Shown here in pieces: positions 7,757-17,454 of a stretch of DNA of 26,208 nt (its first letter is position 1; each line of letters starts with the position of its first letter). The position numbers and the translations under genes were made by a program. This stretch comes from Stenotrophomonas sp. UBA2302. GTDB lineage: Bacteria; Pseudomonadota; Gammaproteobacteria; Xanthomonadales; Xanthomonadaceae. The stretch is taken from positions 1 to 26,208 of the forward strand of contig DDVW01000075.1 in NCBI GenBank assembly GCA_002345545.1. Reading direction: 5' to 3'. The notes beneath the pieces are model-generated. The model searched no databases and was not told the origin of the DNA. It saw only the letters and a list, made by a program, of their open reading frames with translations.

Positions 7757-9302
7757 CCAGCTCGACGTGGTGCTGCGCCCGCGCTCGCAGTGGGAGGCGA
7801 TGGAGCTTGGCACCGCACTGGTGCGCCGTCATGCCGGGGCGATCTGGAAGCCGTGGCTGCTGCTGACGCTGCCGGTGTTCGCGCTGCTGAACCTGCTGGG
7901 GGTATGGCTGGACAGCGCCTGGCTGCCGGCCATCGCGCTGTGGTGGCTCAAGCCGGTGTTCGAGCGGATTCCGCTGTACGTGATCTCGCGCGGTGCATTT
8001 GGCGCCGTCCCCGACACCCGCCAGACCCTGCGCGCGCAATGCAGCTGGGGCTGGCGCGGACTGTGGGCCCATCTGCTGTGGCGGCGGCTGAGCCCGGCAC
8101 GCTCGCTGCTGATGCCGGTGGATCTGCTCGAAGGCGGTGAGCGGGCACAATGTCGCCGGCGGCGGCGCACCCTGGCGGGCGCCAGCTACGGCCACGCCAG
8201 CCTGCTCACCGCCATGTGCTGGCATTTCGAAGTGATGCTGCAGCTGGCCGGCATCGCGCTGGTGTTCATGTTCGTGCCGGTGGAACTGCTGTCCGAATCC
8301 TTGCGTGCGGCGTGGTCGCTGATCGGCAAGGACACCCCGGTGTGGGCCTGGATCGGCTTCAATTTCCTGGCCTGGATCGGGATGACGCTGATCGGGCCGT
8401 TCTACAGCGGCGCCGGCTTCGGCCTGTACCTCAACCGCCGCACCCAGCTGGAAGCCTGGGATGTGGAGATCGCCTTCCGCCGCCTGCGGGAGCGGCTCAC
8501 ACGCACCGCCCCGCTCCTACTGCTGGCTATGCTGGCCTGCCTGCCCATATCGCTGCCGCTGCATGCACAGGAGGCCGGCGATACCACCGCCCATGCCAAC
8601 CACAAAGGTGCTGCCACACCGGCAACCGCCGCCACTCCGGCGACGGTATTCGGCACGGACCATGCCGATACCGCCGGCTTCCGCCAGGCCGCCGCACGCG
8701 CCTATGAAGATCCGCAACTGGGCGCCAGCCGCAGCGTCACACGCTGGCAGCGCAAGCCGGCCGAAACATCCCATAGAGAACCGTGGAAGTTCGATTTTGG
8801 CAACTTCGGCAAATTCATCACCACGCTGCTGGCGGTGCTCAGCGAAAGCCTGTTGTGGATAGTGGTCGGCGCCGTCGTGGTCGCGCTGCTGCTGACCAGC
8901 CGCTGGTGGCTGCCCTGGTTGCGTGGCAGTGGCCGGCGTCGCCGCGAGCCGCTGTCAGCGCTCACCGAGGAAGCGCTGCAACTGCCTGAAACCCTGCCGG
9001 CGGACATCATCGGCAGCGCCCGCCAGCTGTGGCGCGACGGCAAGCCCCGCCACGCGCTGGCGCTGCTGTATCGCGCGGCGGTGGAGGTGCTCGGCACGCG
9101 CGCCGCCATCGTGCTGCCGCCCGGTGCCACCGAGGCGCACTGCCTGCGTGCCGCCCAACGCATGCCGCTGGAAGCCGACCGCCAGCTGTTCGTGCAGGTG
9201 GTGCGCACCTGGCAATACGCCGCCTATGCAGGACGCCTGCCGGATGCGGCGCAGTTCGAAACCCTGCTGGCACACTTCCAGCGGCACGGATGGACCGCAT
9301 GA
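7746..9302 (+). CDS. DUF4129-domain multi-pass membrane protein
   Basis: 518 residues from the ATG at 7746. The purine-rich GGAGGTGG at 7736-7743 directly upstream decides this start over a GTG at 7725. The N-terminal part has membrane segments near WKPWLLLTLPVFALLNLLGVW, FEVMLQLAGIALVFMFVPVELL and WAWIGFNFLAWIGMTLIGPF. A further hydrophobic stretch (LLLLAMLACLPISLPLHA, around residue 260) resembles an internal signal before an Ala/Thr-rich extracytoplasmic linker. A last membrane segment (LLWIVVGAVVVALLLTSRWW) precedes the C-terminal DUF4129 domain, with PRHALALLYRAAVEVL and TEAHCLRAAQR. The function is unknown. The gene overlaps both neighbours and belongs to the MoxR cluster. Confidence 0.85.
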   Translation: MRIDQLDVVLRPRSQWEAMELGTALVRRHAGAIWKPWLLLTLPVFALLNLLGVWLDSAWLPAIALWWLKPVFERIPLYVISRGAFGAVPDTRQTLRAQCSWGWRGLWAHLLWRRLSPARSLLMPVDLLEGGERAQCRRRRRTLAGASYGHASLLTAMCWHFEVMLQLAGIALVFMFVPVELLSESLRAAWSLIGKDTPVWAWIGFNFLAWIGMTLIGPFYSGAGFGLYLNRRTQLEAWDVEIAFRRLRERLTRTAPLLLLAMLACLPISLPLHAQEAGDTTAHANHKGAATPATAATPATVFGTDHADTAGFRQAAARAYEDPQLGASRSVTRWQRKPAETSHREPWKFDFGNFGKFITTLLAVLSESLLWIVVGAVVVALLLTSRWWLPWLRGSGRRRREPLSALTEEALQLPETLPADIIGSARQLWRDGKPRHALALLYRAAVEVLGTRAAIVLPPGATEAHCLRAAQRMPLEADRQLFVQVVRTWQYAAYAGRLPDAAQFETLLAHFQRHGWTA

Positions 9303-10452
9303 GCCCGCGCTGGCGCAACGCCCTGCTCGGCCTGCTGGCACTGCTGCTGGCGGCCCTGGCGGTGGCGTGGTTCCTGCGCAACTTCGAGCGCCGTCCGCAT
9401 GAAGTCCCCTTGCCCGCCTATGGCGAGCCCACCTACAACCCGCTGTTCGCCCTGCGCGAAAGTCTGCGCAAGGACGGCATCCCGGCCGAATCCCGCCGCA
9501 AACTGGACCTGGCGGCGATGCAGCTGCAGCCACGCGACACCGTCCTGATGCTGGATGATCCGCGCCGGCTGGACTCCCGCCAGGTCGCCGCGTTGCTGGA
9601 CTGGGTGGAGCTCGGCGGCCATCTGCTGCTGCGTATTCCCGGCGCCAGCGAGGATGCCGACGGCAATGACGATGGCCTGCTGGATCGGTTGGGCATCCAC
9701 CACAGCGGCGCATCATCGGGCTGCCTGCAGTGGCAGGTCGCCGGGCAGGAAATGCACTACGAATTCTGCAGCAGCCAGCGCTTCACCCTCGACGACGATA
9801 TCCGCACCGAACTGCGCTGGTACGACGACAAGGACGCACAGACGCTGGCCTATGCACGCCTGCGCCACGGCCTCGGTCGCGTCGATGTGCTGGCCGACAT
9901 GGACTTCCTGCGCAACGGCCGCCGCGGCATGGAAGCCGAACCCGGCCTGCGTGATATCCCCCACCAGGAGCTGGCCCGGCTGATGCTGGCGCCCAACTAC
10001 GGCAAGGGCACCATCCACCTGCTGTACGCGGCCGAAGCCCCCTCGCTGTGGAAGCTGCTGCTGCAGCGCGGCTGGCCGGTCTGGCTGCCACTGCTGCTGG
10101 CACTACTGGCGTGGCTGTGGGCGCGCAGCCAGCGCTTCGGCGCCCTGCTGCCTTCACCGCGCGAGGAGCGCCGCTCGCTGCTGGAACACGTGCGTGCCAG
10201 CGGCGAACACCTGCACCGCTACGGCAAGTCCCCGCTGCTGTACAACGCCGTGCGCCAGGCCTTTCTAGCCCGCCTGCGCCGCCGCGCACCGCTGGCGGCC
10301 GCACTCAGCGGCGATGCGCAGGCACAGGCCATTGCCGACCATCTGCAGTGGCCGCTGGCGCGCGTGCAGAACGCCTTGAAACTGCCCGCTTCGCAGGACG
10401 ACACCACCCTGCGCGAGCGCATCCGTTTGCTGATCCAGATGAGAAACCAGCT

Positions 10453-10456
<4 letters not shown>
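9299..10456 (+). CDS. DUF4350-domain membrane protein
   Basis: 385 residues from the ATG at 9299, which overlaps the previous stop as ATGA; an in-frame ATG at 9290 is an alternative. An N-terminal membrane segment (ALLGLLALLLAALAVAWFLRNF) is followed by the DUF4350 domain: GEPTYNPLFALRESLRKDGIPAE, DTVLMLDDPRRLDSRQVAALLDWVELGGHLLLRIPG and later GLGRVDVLADMDFLRN. This domain resembles a glutamine-amidotransferase-like fold, probably non-catalytic. A second membrane segment (WPVWLPLLLALLAWLWARS) lies near residue 275, and the C-terminal tail is cytoplasmic and Arg-rich. It overlaps the next gene (moxR-like) by four bases, again as ATGA. Confidence 0.85.
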
Positions 10457-11490
<1,034 letters not shown>

Positions 11491-12202
11491 GTTCTGCCGG
11501 CGGCCCTGTGGTGCTTGCTCCGCCTCTTTCGAACCCAATGCGAAGGAGCGGGCCGGTTTGGATGACTGTTGCTTGTGAACCTGCTTTCGCCTTCCGGCTT
11601 TTGAGCTTCTGGCCCGCTGTAAAGCGAGCTGAGCACCGCAGTGAATCGGAGGCGAAGAGGCGCACATGTCTGAGCATAGCGAGTTGTGCGCCGACTCCCG
11701 ATTCACGAGGAGCACAAGGTGACGATGCGGCTTCACCGCATCGGCTCGCGTCCCAGCGGCATGTTCTTTGGTTACTTTCTTGCACGGGCAAGAAAGTGAC
11801 TCGCCCCTCGCGAAGCAGGGGCGAAAGCTCTTGCTCAAAGGCCTTGGCTTGGCTGTTGTTTATGCGCTCCGGAAAAGCATCAAACAGTAACAAAGGCTTT
11901 CACTCCCGCTGCGCAGGAGCGAGCCACCTTTCTTTGCTCGTGCAAAGAAAGGTGGCCCAAAGAAAACACGGCCCGGACGCGATCCGTCGGGCTTCGCCCG
12001 CCGGTTCCCTGCGCTCCTCACATGTCGACGGGACGGCGCACAACTCGCTGCGCTCAGACATGTGCGCCTCTACGCCCCTCGCCCTGCTGCGGTGCTCGGC
12101 TCGCTCTACGGCAATGAAAGTCAAAAGCCAAAAAGCACAAGCAACAGAAATTCTGCACCGTCTTCCTGCTACCAGTACCGACACACCTGCGGAGATCGCC
12201 GC
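11491..12202. other. 712-base gene-free gap between moxR and the DUF58 gene
   Basis: In related clusters these two genes are normally adjacent, often overlapping. Here the gap is filled by a long imperfect palindromic element (described separately at 11566-12147). Open frames cross it on both strands but read as low-complexity shadows. The final ~55 bases supply the ribosome-binding site (GGAGA at 12191-12195) of the DUF58 gene. Confidence 0.7.
11566..12147. repeat. Long palindromic intergenic element (~580 bp)
   Basis: Nested inverted arms are visible. Outermost, CTGTTGCTTGTG (11566-11577) pairs with CACAAGCAACAG (12136-12147). Next, a 19-base arm at 11623-11641 (begins AGCGAGCTGAGC) pairs with 12087-12105 with one mismatch. 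Then a 37-base arm at 11657-11693 (core CGCACATGTCTGAGC) pairs with 12034-12070 with two mismatches. Inside are two separate hairpins: a 13-base stem at 11771-11800 (ACTTTCTTGC type) and a perfect 14-bp stem at 11924-11955 (CCACCTTTCTTTGC). No transposase is encoded. It looks like a family of large dispersed intergenic repeats in Xanthomonadaceae; copy number cannot be seen here. Confidence 0.75.
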
Positions 12203-13501
12203 ATGAGGCCCGCCCCGCTGCTGCTCGCGCTGCTGGTGCTGTGGGGACTGCTGGGCATCGCGGTGGCGCTGCGCTATCTGCCGCTGCCACTGTGGCAGGC
12301 GGTGGCCGGCATGATCGCCATGCTCGCCGCGCTCGATGCGCTGCTGCTGTGGCGCCGGCCCACGCCGCAGGTCCGGCGGGAGCTGCCCGATTCACTGGCG
12401 CTGGGGGTGGAGCGCGAAACCTGGCTGCAGCTGGAGACCTTCGGCCGCCAGCGCCTGGACGTGTTCGACCTTGTGCCCGATGGCTGGAGCAGCCAGGGCC
12501 TGCCACGCCGGCTCAGCCTCGCGGCGGCCAGCGAAGCGCGTTTCAGCTACCGCTTCACGCCGGCCAACCGTGGCAGCTTTGCCTTTGAGGGCGTGCAGCT
12601 GCGCCTGCACTCGCCGCTGCGGCTGTGGCGCCACCTGCGCCTTGCCGGTCCGCCGCAGACCGTGCGCGTGTATCCCAACTTCGCCCCGCTCACCCGCTAT
12701 GCGCTGCTCAGCGCGGAAATGGCCTCGCGGCTGGTCGGCGCACACCTGAAGCGACGCCGCGGCGAAGGCACCGACTTCCACCAGATGCGTGAATACCGGG
12801 TCGGTGACAGCCTGCGGCAGATCGACTGGAAGGCCACCGCGCGGGCGCGCAAGCTGATCTCGCGCGAGTACCAGGACGAGAAGAACCAGCAGCTGCTGCT
12901 GATGATCGACACCGGCCGCCGCATGATGGCCGACGAAGGCGGCCTGTCGCACTTCGACCACGTGCTCAACGCGGCACTGGTGGTGGCGTATCTGGCGCTG
13001 CGGCAGGGCGACGGCGTGGGCCTGTTCGCCAGCGGCGGGCAGACCCGCTGGGTCGCGCCGCAACGTGGCATGGGGGGTATCGACACGCTGCTGCGCGCCA
13101 GCTACGACCTGCAGCCGCAGCCGGTGGCGACCGACTATCTGGCCGCCGCCACCGAACTGTCGCTGCGGCAGTCACGGCGGGCGCTGGTGATGCTGGTCAC
13201 CAATGTGCGCGACGAGGACATCGAGGATCTGCTGGCCGCGGTGCGGCTGCTGCAGAAGCGGCATCTGGTGTGTGTGGCCAGCCTGCGCGAACGCGAGCTC
13301 GACCAGGCCCTTGCGGCCGATGTCGACACATTGGCCGACGCGCTGCAGGCCGGCACCATCGCCCGCTATCTGCAACAGCGCAGCGCCGCCCACGAGGCCC
13401 TGCGCAGCCACCGGGTGATGGTGCTGGATGTCACCGCCGAAGAATTGCCGGCCGCACTGGTGGAGCGCTATCTGGCGGTCAAGCGCGACGGCCTGCTGTA
13501 G
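12203..13501 (+). CDS. DUF58-domain (VWA-like) protein, MoxR partner
   Basis: 432 residues from the ATG at 12203, supported by GGAGA eight bases upstream; the open frame continues upstream only through repeat sequence. Two N-terminal membrane segments (LLLALLVLWGLLGIAVAL and WQAVAGMIAMLAALDALLLW) are followed by a beta-rich region. The DUF58 signature is at ~184-225: RRRGEGTDFHQMREYRVGDSLRQIDWKATARARKLISREYQ, given here as adjoining pieces GEGTDFHQMREY, GDSLRQIDWKATAR and KLISREYQ. The following VWA-like core has MIDTGRRM (234-241), where a canonical metal site would read DxSxS, so metal binding is probably lost. It is expected to work with MoxR at the membrane. A hairpin repeat follows its stop codon. 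Confidence 0.88.
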   Translation: MRPAPLLLALLVLWGLLGIAVALRYLPLPLWQAVAGMIAMLAALDALLLWRRPTPQVRRELPDSLALGVERETWLQLETFGRQRLDVFDLVPDGWSSQGLPRRLSLAAASEARFSYRFTPANRGSFAFEGVQLRLHSPLRLWRHLRLAGPPQTVRVYPNFAPLTRYALLSAEMASRLVGAHLKRRRGEGTDFHQMREYRVGDSLRQIDWKATARARKLISREYQDEKNQQLLLMIDTGRRMMADEGGLSHFDHVLNAALVVAYLALRQGDGVGLFASGGQTRWVAPQRGMGGIDTLLRASYDLQPQPVATDYLAAATELSLRQSRRALVMLVTNVRDEDIEDLLAAVRLLQKRHLVCVASLRERELDQALAADVDTLADALQAGTIARYLQQRSAAHEALRSHRVMVLDVTAEELPAALVERYLAVKRDGLL

Positions 13502-13510
13502 CGCTTGCAA

Positions 13511-13640
13511 AGCCCCTCTCCGGCTGGGAGAGGGGTTGGGGTGAGGTTTGGGCAGCAGCCTCGCGATGGCTGGCTGCACGAGGTTTCGCCCGTACCCTCA
13601 TCCGCCCCTTCGGGGCACCTTCTCCCAACGGGAGAAGGGT
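13511..13640. repeat. Hairpin-rich intergenic repeat between convergent genes
   Basis: Two strong hairpins lie between the DUF58 gene (+) and ygiC (-): CCCCTCTCC/GGAGAGGGG (13513-13521 with 13527-13535) and CCTTCTCCC/GGGAGAAGG (13618-13626 with 13630-13638). A small GCCCC-TTC-GGGGC stem is at 13604-13616. The outer parts (GGTTGGGGTGAGG and ACCCTCATCCGCCCC) are partly complementary, giving an overall palindrome. This is the widespread proteobacterial 'CCCCTCTCC...GGGAGAAGGG' type of intergenic repeat and may serve as a two-way transcription stop. Confidence 0.7.
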
Positions 13641-13656
13641 AAGAGGCACTTGGCCC

Positions 13657-14844
13657 TCAGAGGTAGATACGCGTACTTCCCTGCGGTGCGTCATCAATGA
13701 TGGCGTGCGGCAGGAAGCGGGCGCTGTCACGGGTGATGCGGCTGTCATCCTCGCGGATGCCGATGCCGCAGGCGTGATCGCCCACCACCCAGCTGCCGAC
13801 CAGCGGATAGTTGCCGTCGAACACCGGCAGCGCGTGGAACGCCTGGCGGATGCTCGGCCCGGTGTACGGCCCTTCGCTCTCCTGCCAGCTGCCATCGGCC
13901 ATATGCATAGCGACATTGGCACCTTCGCGCGAATGCAGCGGCTTGCGCACCCAGCCGGCCGGCAGCGCGCTGCCATCGTCGAAATACGACTCCAGCAGGT
14001 TGGGATGGCCGCGATGGCGCTGCCACAGCAGCGGCAGGATGCCCTTGTTGCTCAGCACCGCCTTCCACGCCGGCTCCAGCAGTTGCACGCCCGAACGCGG
14101 CAGCGCCGCGCCGAATTCCTCGCGCATCAGGTCTTCCAGCGGGTACAGCTTGAACAGGCTGCCGATCACCACATCGTCCAGATCGGTGAAGCGGCCGTCG
14201 GCGGACAGGCCGATGTCCTCGATCGCGATCGCCGCCCCATGCAGGCCGGCCTGCGCCGCGCAATCGCGCAGGTAGGCCACCGTGCCCTGGTCTTCCTCCG
14301 ATTCGCCCACCGCGCTGAAATACAGCGGCGGCGGCAGGCGCGCGGCCAGTTCGGCGAAGCGTTCCACCAGGGTTTCGTGGATCGAATTGAACTGGTCGGC
14401 GTGTGCCGGCAGCCCGCCGCGGTTGCGCTGGTCCTCCAGCCATTGCCACTGGAAGAACGACGCCTCGTAGAGCGACGTGGGCGTGTCGTAGTTCAGCTCG
14501 TACAGCTTGGCCGGGCCATTGCCGTCGTAGGCGAAGTCCAGCCGGCCATACAGATGCGGATCCCGCCGCTGCCAGCTTTCGGCGATCCAGTCGCGGAAAC
14601 CTTCGGGAATGGCCAGCCGCGTCATCAGCTCGTCGCTGGCCACCACCTCGCCGACCAGATCCAGCGCCATCGCGTGCAGCTCGGCGCTGGGGTCCTCGAT
14701 GTCGTCTTCGATCTGCCGCAGGGTGAAGGCGTAGTACGCACTTTCGTCCCAGTACGGCGCGCCGTCGATGGTGTGGAAACGGAAGCCGGCTTCGGCCGCA
14801 CGCGCGCGCCAGTTGTCGCGCTCGGCAATCGCAATACGCCTCAC
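13657..14844 (-). CDS. ygiC: YgiC-like ATP-grasp protein (glutathionylspermidine synthase family)
   Basis: 395 residues from a GTG at 14844 (VRRIAIAERDNWRARAAEAGF, matching the usual N-terminus); the open frame extends upstream but only by Ala/Val-rich sequence that overlaps ygiB. Family blocks are present: FHTIDGAPYWDESAYYAFTLRQ, LYGRLDFAYDGNGPAKLYELNYDTPTSLYEAS (parts of the ATP-grasp substrate region), LEPAWKAVLSNKGILPLLW, WVRKPLHSREGANV and GPSIRQAFHALPVFDGNYPLVGSWVVGD. The C-terminal synthetase domain of glutathionylspermidine synthase joins glutathione to spermidine; YgiC-type stand-alone proteins have not been clearly assigned a substrate. It starts four bases after the ygiB stop codon and forms the conserved ygiB-ygiC pair. 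Confidence 0.9.
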   Translation of the reverse strand: MRRIAIAERDNWRARAAEAGFRFHTIDGAPYWDESAYYAFTLRQIEDDIEDPSAELHAMALDLVGEVVASDELMTRLAIPEGFRDWIAESWQRRDPHLYGRLDFAYDGNGPAKLYELNYDTPTSLYEASFFQWQWLEDQRNRGGLPAHADQFNSIHETLVERFAELAARLPPPLYFSAVGESEEDQGTVAYLRDCAAQAGLHGAAIAIEDIGLSADGRFTDLDDVVIGSLFKLYPLEDLMREEFGAALPRSGVQLLEPAWKAVLSNKGILPLLWQRHRGHPNLLESYFDDGSALPAGWVRKPLHSREGANVAMHMADGSWQESEGPYTGPSIRQAFHALPVFDGNYPLVGSWVVGDHACGIGIREDDSRITRDSARFLPHAIIDDAPQGSTRIYL

Positions 14845-14848
14845 CGCA

Positions 14849-15412
14849 TCAACCGCCGACGCTGCTGCGACCGCGGCTGTTGCCACCGAAGCCGCCACGG
14901 CTGGCGGTCACCGCACGGTTGGGCTGGGTGGTCACCGGCGCCAGACCGGCCTTGCCGGCACCGATGCCGCTGCCGGTATTCAGGCCGCCGGTGCCGCCCG
15001 GTGCGGGCTTGGCCCAGCCGTTGGCCTTGTCCTTGAACGCCGGCTGCGCCGCCGGCGGTGCAGCCACCGCACCGCGGCCGCTGTTGAGCATCTGCGACAT
15101 GAAAAAGCCCATCATCATCGGGCCGATGAACGAGCCGCCGGCGCTGGTGGTCTGCTGCACGCACTGCTCGGCCGGGTACTCCTTGGCGCACTCTTCCCTG
15201 CTGGCGTACTTGGGCGCGGCATCGGCGGCCTGCTGCTGTGCAGCGGCAAACGCCGTGCGGCAGGCGGAGGGATCGCCGGTGGCCTCGCTGCAGGCCTCCA
15301 CCGAGGTGTACAGCCCTTCCTGCACCTGCACGGCGTCTTCCTTCTGGCAGGCGGTGAACAGCAGCGGCGCGGCGCTCATCAGCAGCAGCGCGGTAGTCCG
15401 GGAGCGCTTCAT
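14849..15412 (-). CDS. ygiB: YgiB-like lipoprotein (DUF1190)
   Basis: 187 residues. The signal peptide MKRSRTTALLLMSAAPLLFTAC ends at a lipobox-like LFTAC, making Cys22 the likely lipidation site; Phe at -3 is unusual but tolerated. The mature part has the DUF1190 features: YTSVEACSEATGDPSACRTAF, APKYASREECAKEYPAEQCVQ, FIGPMMMGFFMSQML and a Gly/Ser-rich tail ending RGGFGGNSRGRSS. Several Cys pairs could form disulfides outside the cytoplasm. The pairing with ygiC is conserved in enterobacteria and other gammaproteobacteria; its role is unknown. Its promoter must lie in the 200 bases shared with ilvD. Confidence 0.88.
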   Translation of the reverse strand: MKRSRTTALLLMSAAPLLFTACQKEDAVQVQEGLYTSVEACSEATGDPSACRTAFAAAQQQAADAAPKYASREECAKEYPAEQCVQQTTSAGGSFIGPMMMGFFMSQMLNSGRGAVAAPPAAQPAFKDKANGWAKPAPGGTGGLNTGSGIGAGKAGLAPVTTQPNRAVTASRGGFGGNSRGRSSVGG

Positions 15413-15515
15413 CTTCGAATCCTGGTGAAAGAGGGATTGGCAAATAATGCCCGATCACCGCTGCCGGCGGGAATTTCGCCGTGTACCAGCCTGAATCGCC
15501 AAGTCAGTTTCAGGC

Positions 15516-15618
15516 ATGCCGGAGACGGCGCGATGGTTGCAGCTGCAACCGGGTTTTTTATGCAGAATCAACGGCCAAGGTGCCGTTGCGCCCATTGTCG
15601 CGTTCGATCCCATGCCTG
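15516..15618 (+). promoter_or_regulatory. ilvD leader with attenuator-like hairpin and overlapping small ORF
   Basis: The palindrome GGTTGCAGCTGCAACC (15535-15550) followed by GGG and six T residues (15554-15559) has the form of an intrinsic terminator only 53 bases before the ilvD ATG. A small frame starts at the ATG at 15533 and covers the hairpin ([13 protein letters not shown]...); its TGA at 15616-15618 overlaps the ilvD start codon region. Translation of it would open the hairpin, as in amino-acid attenuators. The peptide lacks a strong run of Ile, Leu or Val codons, so classical branched-chain attenuation is not shown. Confidence 0.45.
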
Positions 15619-17450
15619 AATACCGCTCGAAAACCTCCACTGCCGGCCGCAACATGGCCGGCGCCCGCGCCCTGTGGCGTGCCACCGGCATGACCGACGG
15701 GGACTTCCACAAGCCGATCATCGCGGTGGTCAACTCCTTCACCCAGTTCGTGCCCGGCCACGTGCACCTGAAGGACCTGGGCCAGCTGGTCGCGCGCGAG
15801 ATCCAGGCCGCCGGCGGCGTGGCCAAGGAGTTCAACACCATCGCCGTGGACGACGGCATCGCCATGGGCCACGACGGCATGCTGTACTCGCTGCCCAGCC
15901 GCGAGATCATCGCCGACTCGGTCGAATACATGGCCAACGCGCACTGCGCCGACGCGCTGGTGTGCATCTCCAACTGCGACAAGATCACCCCCGGCATGCT
16001 GATGGCCGCGCTGCGGCTGAACATCCCGACGGTGTTCGTTTCCGGCGGACCGATGGAAGCGGGCAAAACCCGCCTGGCCGACCACAAGCTGGACCTGATC
16101 GATGCGATGGTCGCCGCCGGCGACGCCTCGATCAGCGACGAGGAAGTGGCCGCGATCGAACGCAGCGCCTGCCCCACCTGCGGCTCGTGCTCGGGCATGT
16201 TCACCGCCAATTCGATGAACTGCCTGACCGAAGCACTGGGGCTGTCGCTGCCGGGCAACGGCACCGTGGTCGCTACCCACAGCGACCGCGAGGGCCTGTT
16301 CAAGCGCGCCGGGCGGCTGGTCGTGGAGCTGTGCCACCGCTGGTATGGCGGCGAGGAGGCCAGCGTGCTGCCACGCGGCATCGCCACGTTCGAAGCGTTC
16401 GAGAATGCGATGACGCTGGATATCGCCATGGGCGGTTCCACCAACACCATCCTGCACCTGCTGGCTGCCGCGCAGGAAGCCGGCGTGGCGTTCGACCAGC
16501 GCGATATCGACCGCCTGTCGCGGCGCGTGCCGCAGCTGTGCAAGGTGGCGCCGAACTCGGAGAAATACCACGTCGAGGACGTGCACCGCGCCGGCGGCAT
16601 CATGGCCATCCTCGGCGAGCTGGCGCGCGGCGGACTGCTGCACACCGATGTGCCGACCGTGCACGCACGCACGCTGGGCGATGCGATCGCCCGCTGGGAC
16701 ATCACCCAGACCGCCGACCAGAGCGTGCACCAGTTCTACAAGGCCGGCCCGGCCGGTATTCCCACCCAGGTCGCCTTCAGCCAGTCCACGCGCTGGCCGT
16801 CGCTGGATACCGACCGTGGCAACGGCTGCATCCGTGATGTGGCCCGTGCCTATTCCAGCGAAGGCGGGCTGGCGGTGCTGTACGGCAACCTCGCCGCCGA
16901 CGGCTGCGTGGTCAAGACCGCCGGCGTGGACGAATCCATCCACGTGTTCGAGGGCAACGCCCGCGTCTATGAAAGCCAGGAGGCGGCGGTCAAGGGCATC
17001 CTCGGCGACGAGGTGCAGGCCGGCGACGTGGTGGTGATCCGCTACGAAGGCCCGAAGGGCGGCCCGGGCATGCAGGAAATGCTGTATCCGACCAGCTACC
17101 TCAAGTCCAAGGGGCTGGGCAAAGCCTGCGCGCTGCTCACCGACGGCCGTTTCTCCGGTGGCACCTCGGGGCTGTCCATCGGCCACTGCTCACCGGAAGC
17201 CGCCGCCGGCGGCACCATCGGCCTGGTCCGCGACGGCGACCGCATCCGCATCGACATCCCCCAACGCAGCATCGACCTGCTGGTGGACGAGGCCGAGCTC
17301 GCACGCCGCCGCAGCGAACAGGACACCCGTGGCTGGAAGCCGACCGAAGCCCGTCCGCGCAAAGTCAGCAGCGCGCTGAAGGCCTATGCGCTGCTGGCCA
17401 CCAGTGCCGACAAGGGCGCCGTGCGCGACACCTCGCTGCTGGACGGTTGA
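15612..17450 (+). CDS. ilvD: Dihydroxy-acid dehydratase IlvD
   Basis: 612 residues from the ATG at 15612 ([21 protein letters not shown], the conserved start); the frame is open upstream to 15516, but that part is leader. IlvD dehydrates 2,3-dihydroxy-isovalerate and -methylvalerate to the 2-keto acids that give valine, leucine and isoleucine. Iron-sulfur and active-site motifs are visible: [10 protein letters not shown] (Cys122) and [17 protein letters not shown] (Cys193 region), then PGNGT and [10 protein letters not shown]. The C-terminal swivelling domain carries [12 protein letters not shown] and [16 protein letters not shown]. Its stop codon is four bases from the stop of the convergent integrase gene. 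ilvD is the known neighbour of the Xanthomonas chromosomal integron. Confidence 0.97.
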   Translation: MPEYRSKTSTAGRNMAGARALWRATGMTDGDFHKPIIAVVNSFTQFVPGHVHLKDLGQLVAREIQAAGGVAKEFNTIAVDDGIAMGHDGMLYSLPSREIIADSVEYMANAHCADALVCISNCDKITPGMLMAALRLNIPTVFVSGGPMEAGKTRLADHKLDLIDAMVAAGDASISDEEVAAIERSACPTCGSCSGMFTANSMNCLTEALGLSLPGNGTVVATHSDREGLFKRAGRLVVELCHRWYGGEEASVLPRGIATFEAFENAMTLDIAMGGSTNTILHLLAAAQEAGVAFDQRDIDRLSRRVPQLCKVAPNSEKYHVEDVHRAGGIMAILGELARGGLLHTDVPTVHARTLGDAIARWDITQTADQSVHQFYKAGPAGIPTQVAFSQSTRWPSLDTDRGNGCIRDVARAYSSEGGLAVLYGNLAADGCVVKTAGVDESIHVFEGNARVYESQEAAVKGILGDEVQAGDVVVIRYEGPKGGPGMQEMLYPTSYLKSKGLGKACALLTDGRFSGGTSGLSIGHCSPEAAAGGTIGLVRDGDRIRIDIPQRSIDLLVDEAELARRRSEQDTRGWKPTEARPRKVSSALKAYALLATSADKGAVRDTSLLDG

Positions 17451-17454
17451 GCCG

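Noticed and set aside
6446..7813. A 455-codon minus-strand frame opposite the RDD and SpoIIM genes
   Set aside because: Antisense shadow; Gln/His/Arg-rich and crossing two well-supported genes.
13270..15036. A 588-codon plus-strand open frame across the DUF58 end, the repeat and ygiC
   Set aside because: It overlaps two confident genes and a palindromic repeat in a shadow frame.
15558..17186. A 542-codon minus-strand open frame opposite ilvD
   Set aside because: Antisense shadow of ilvD, with low-complexity His/Gln/Ala/Gly composition and no start signal.
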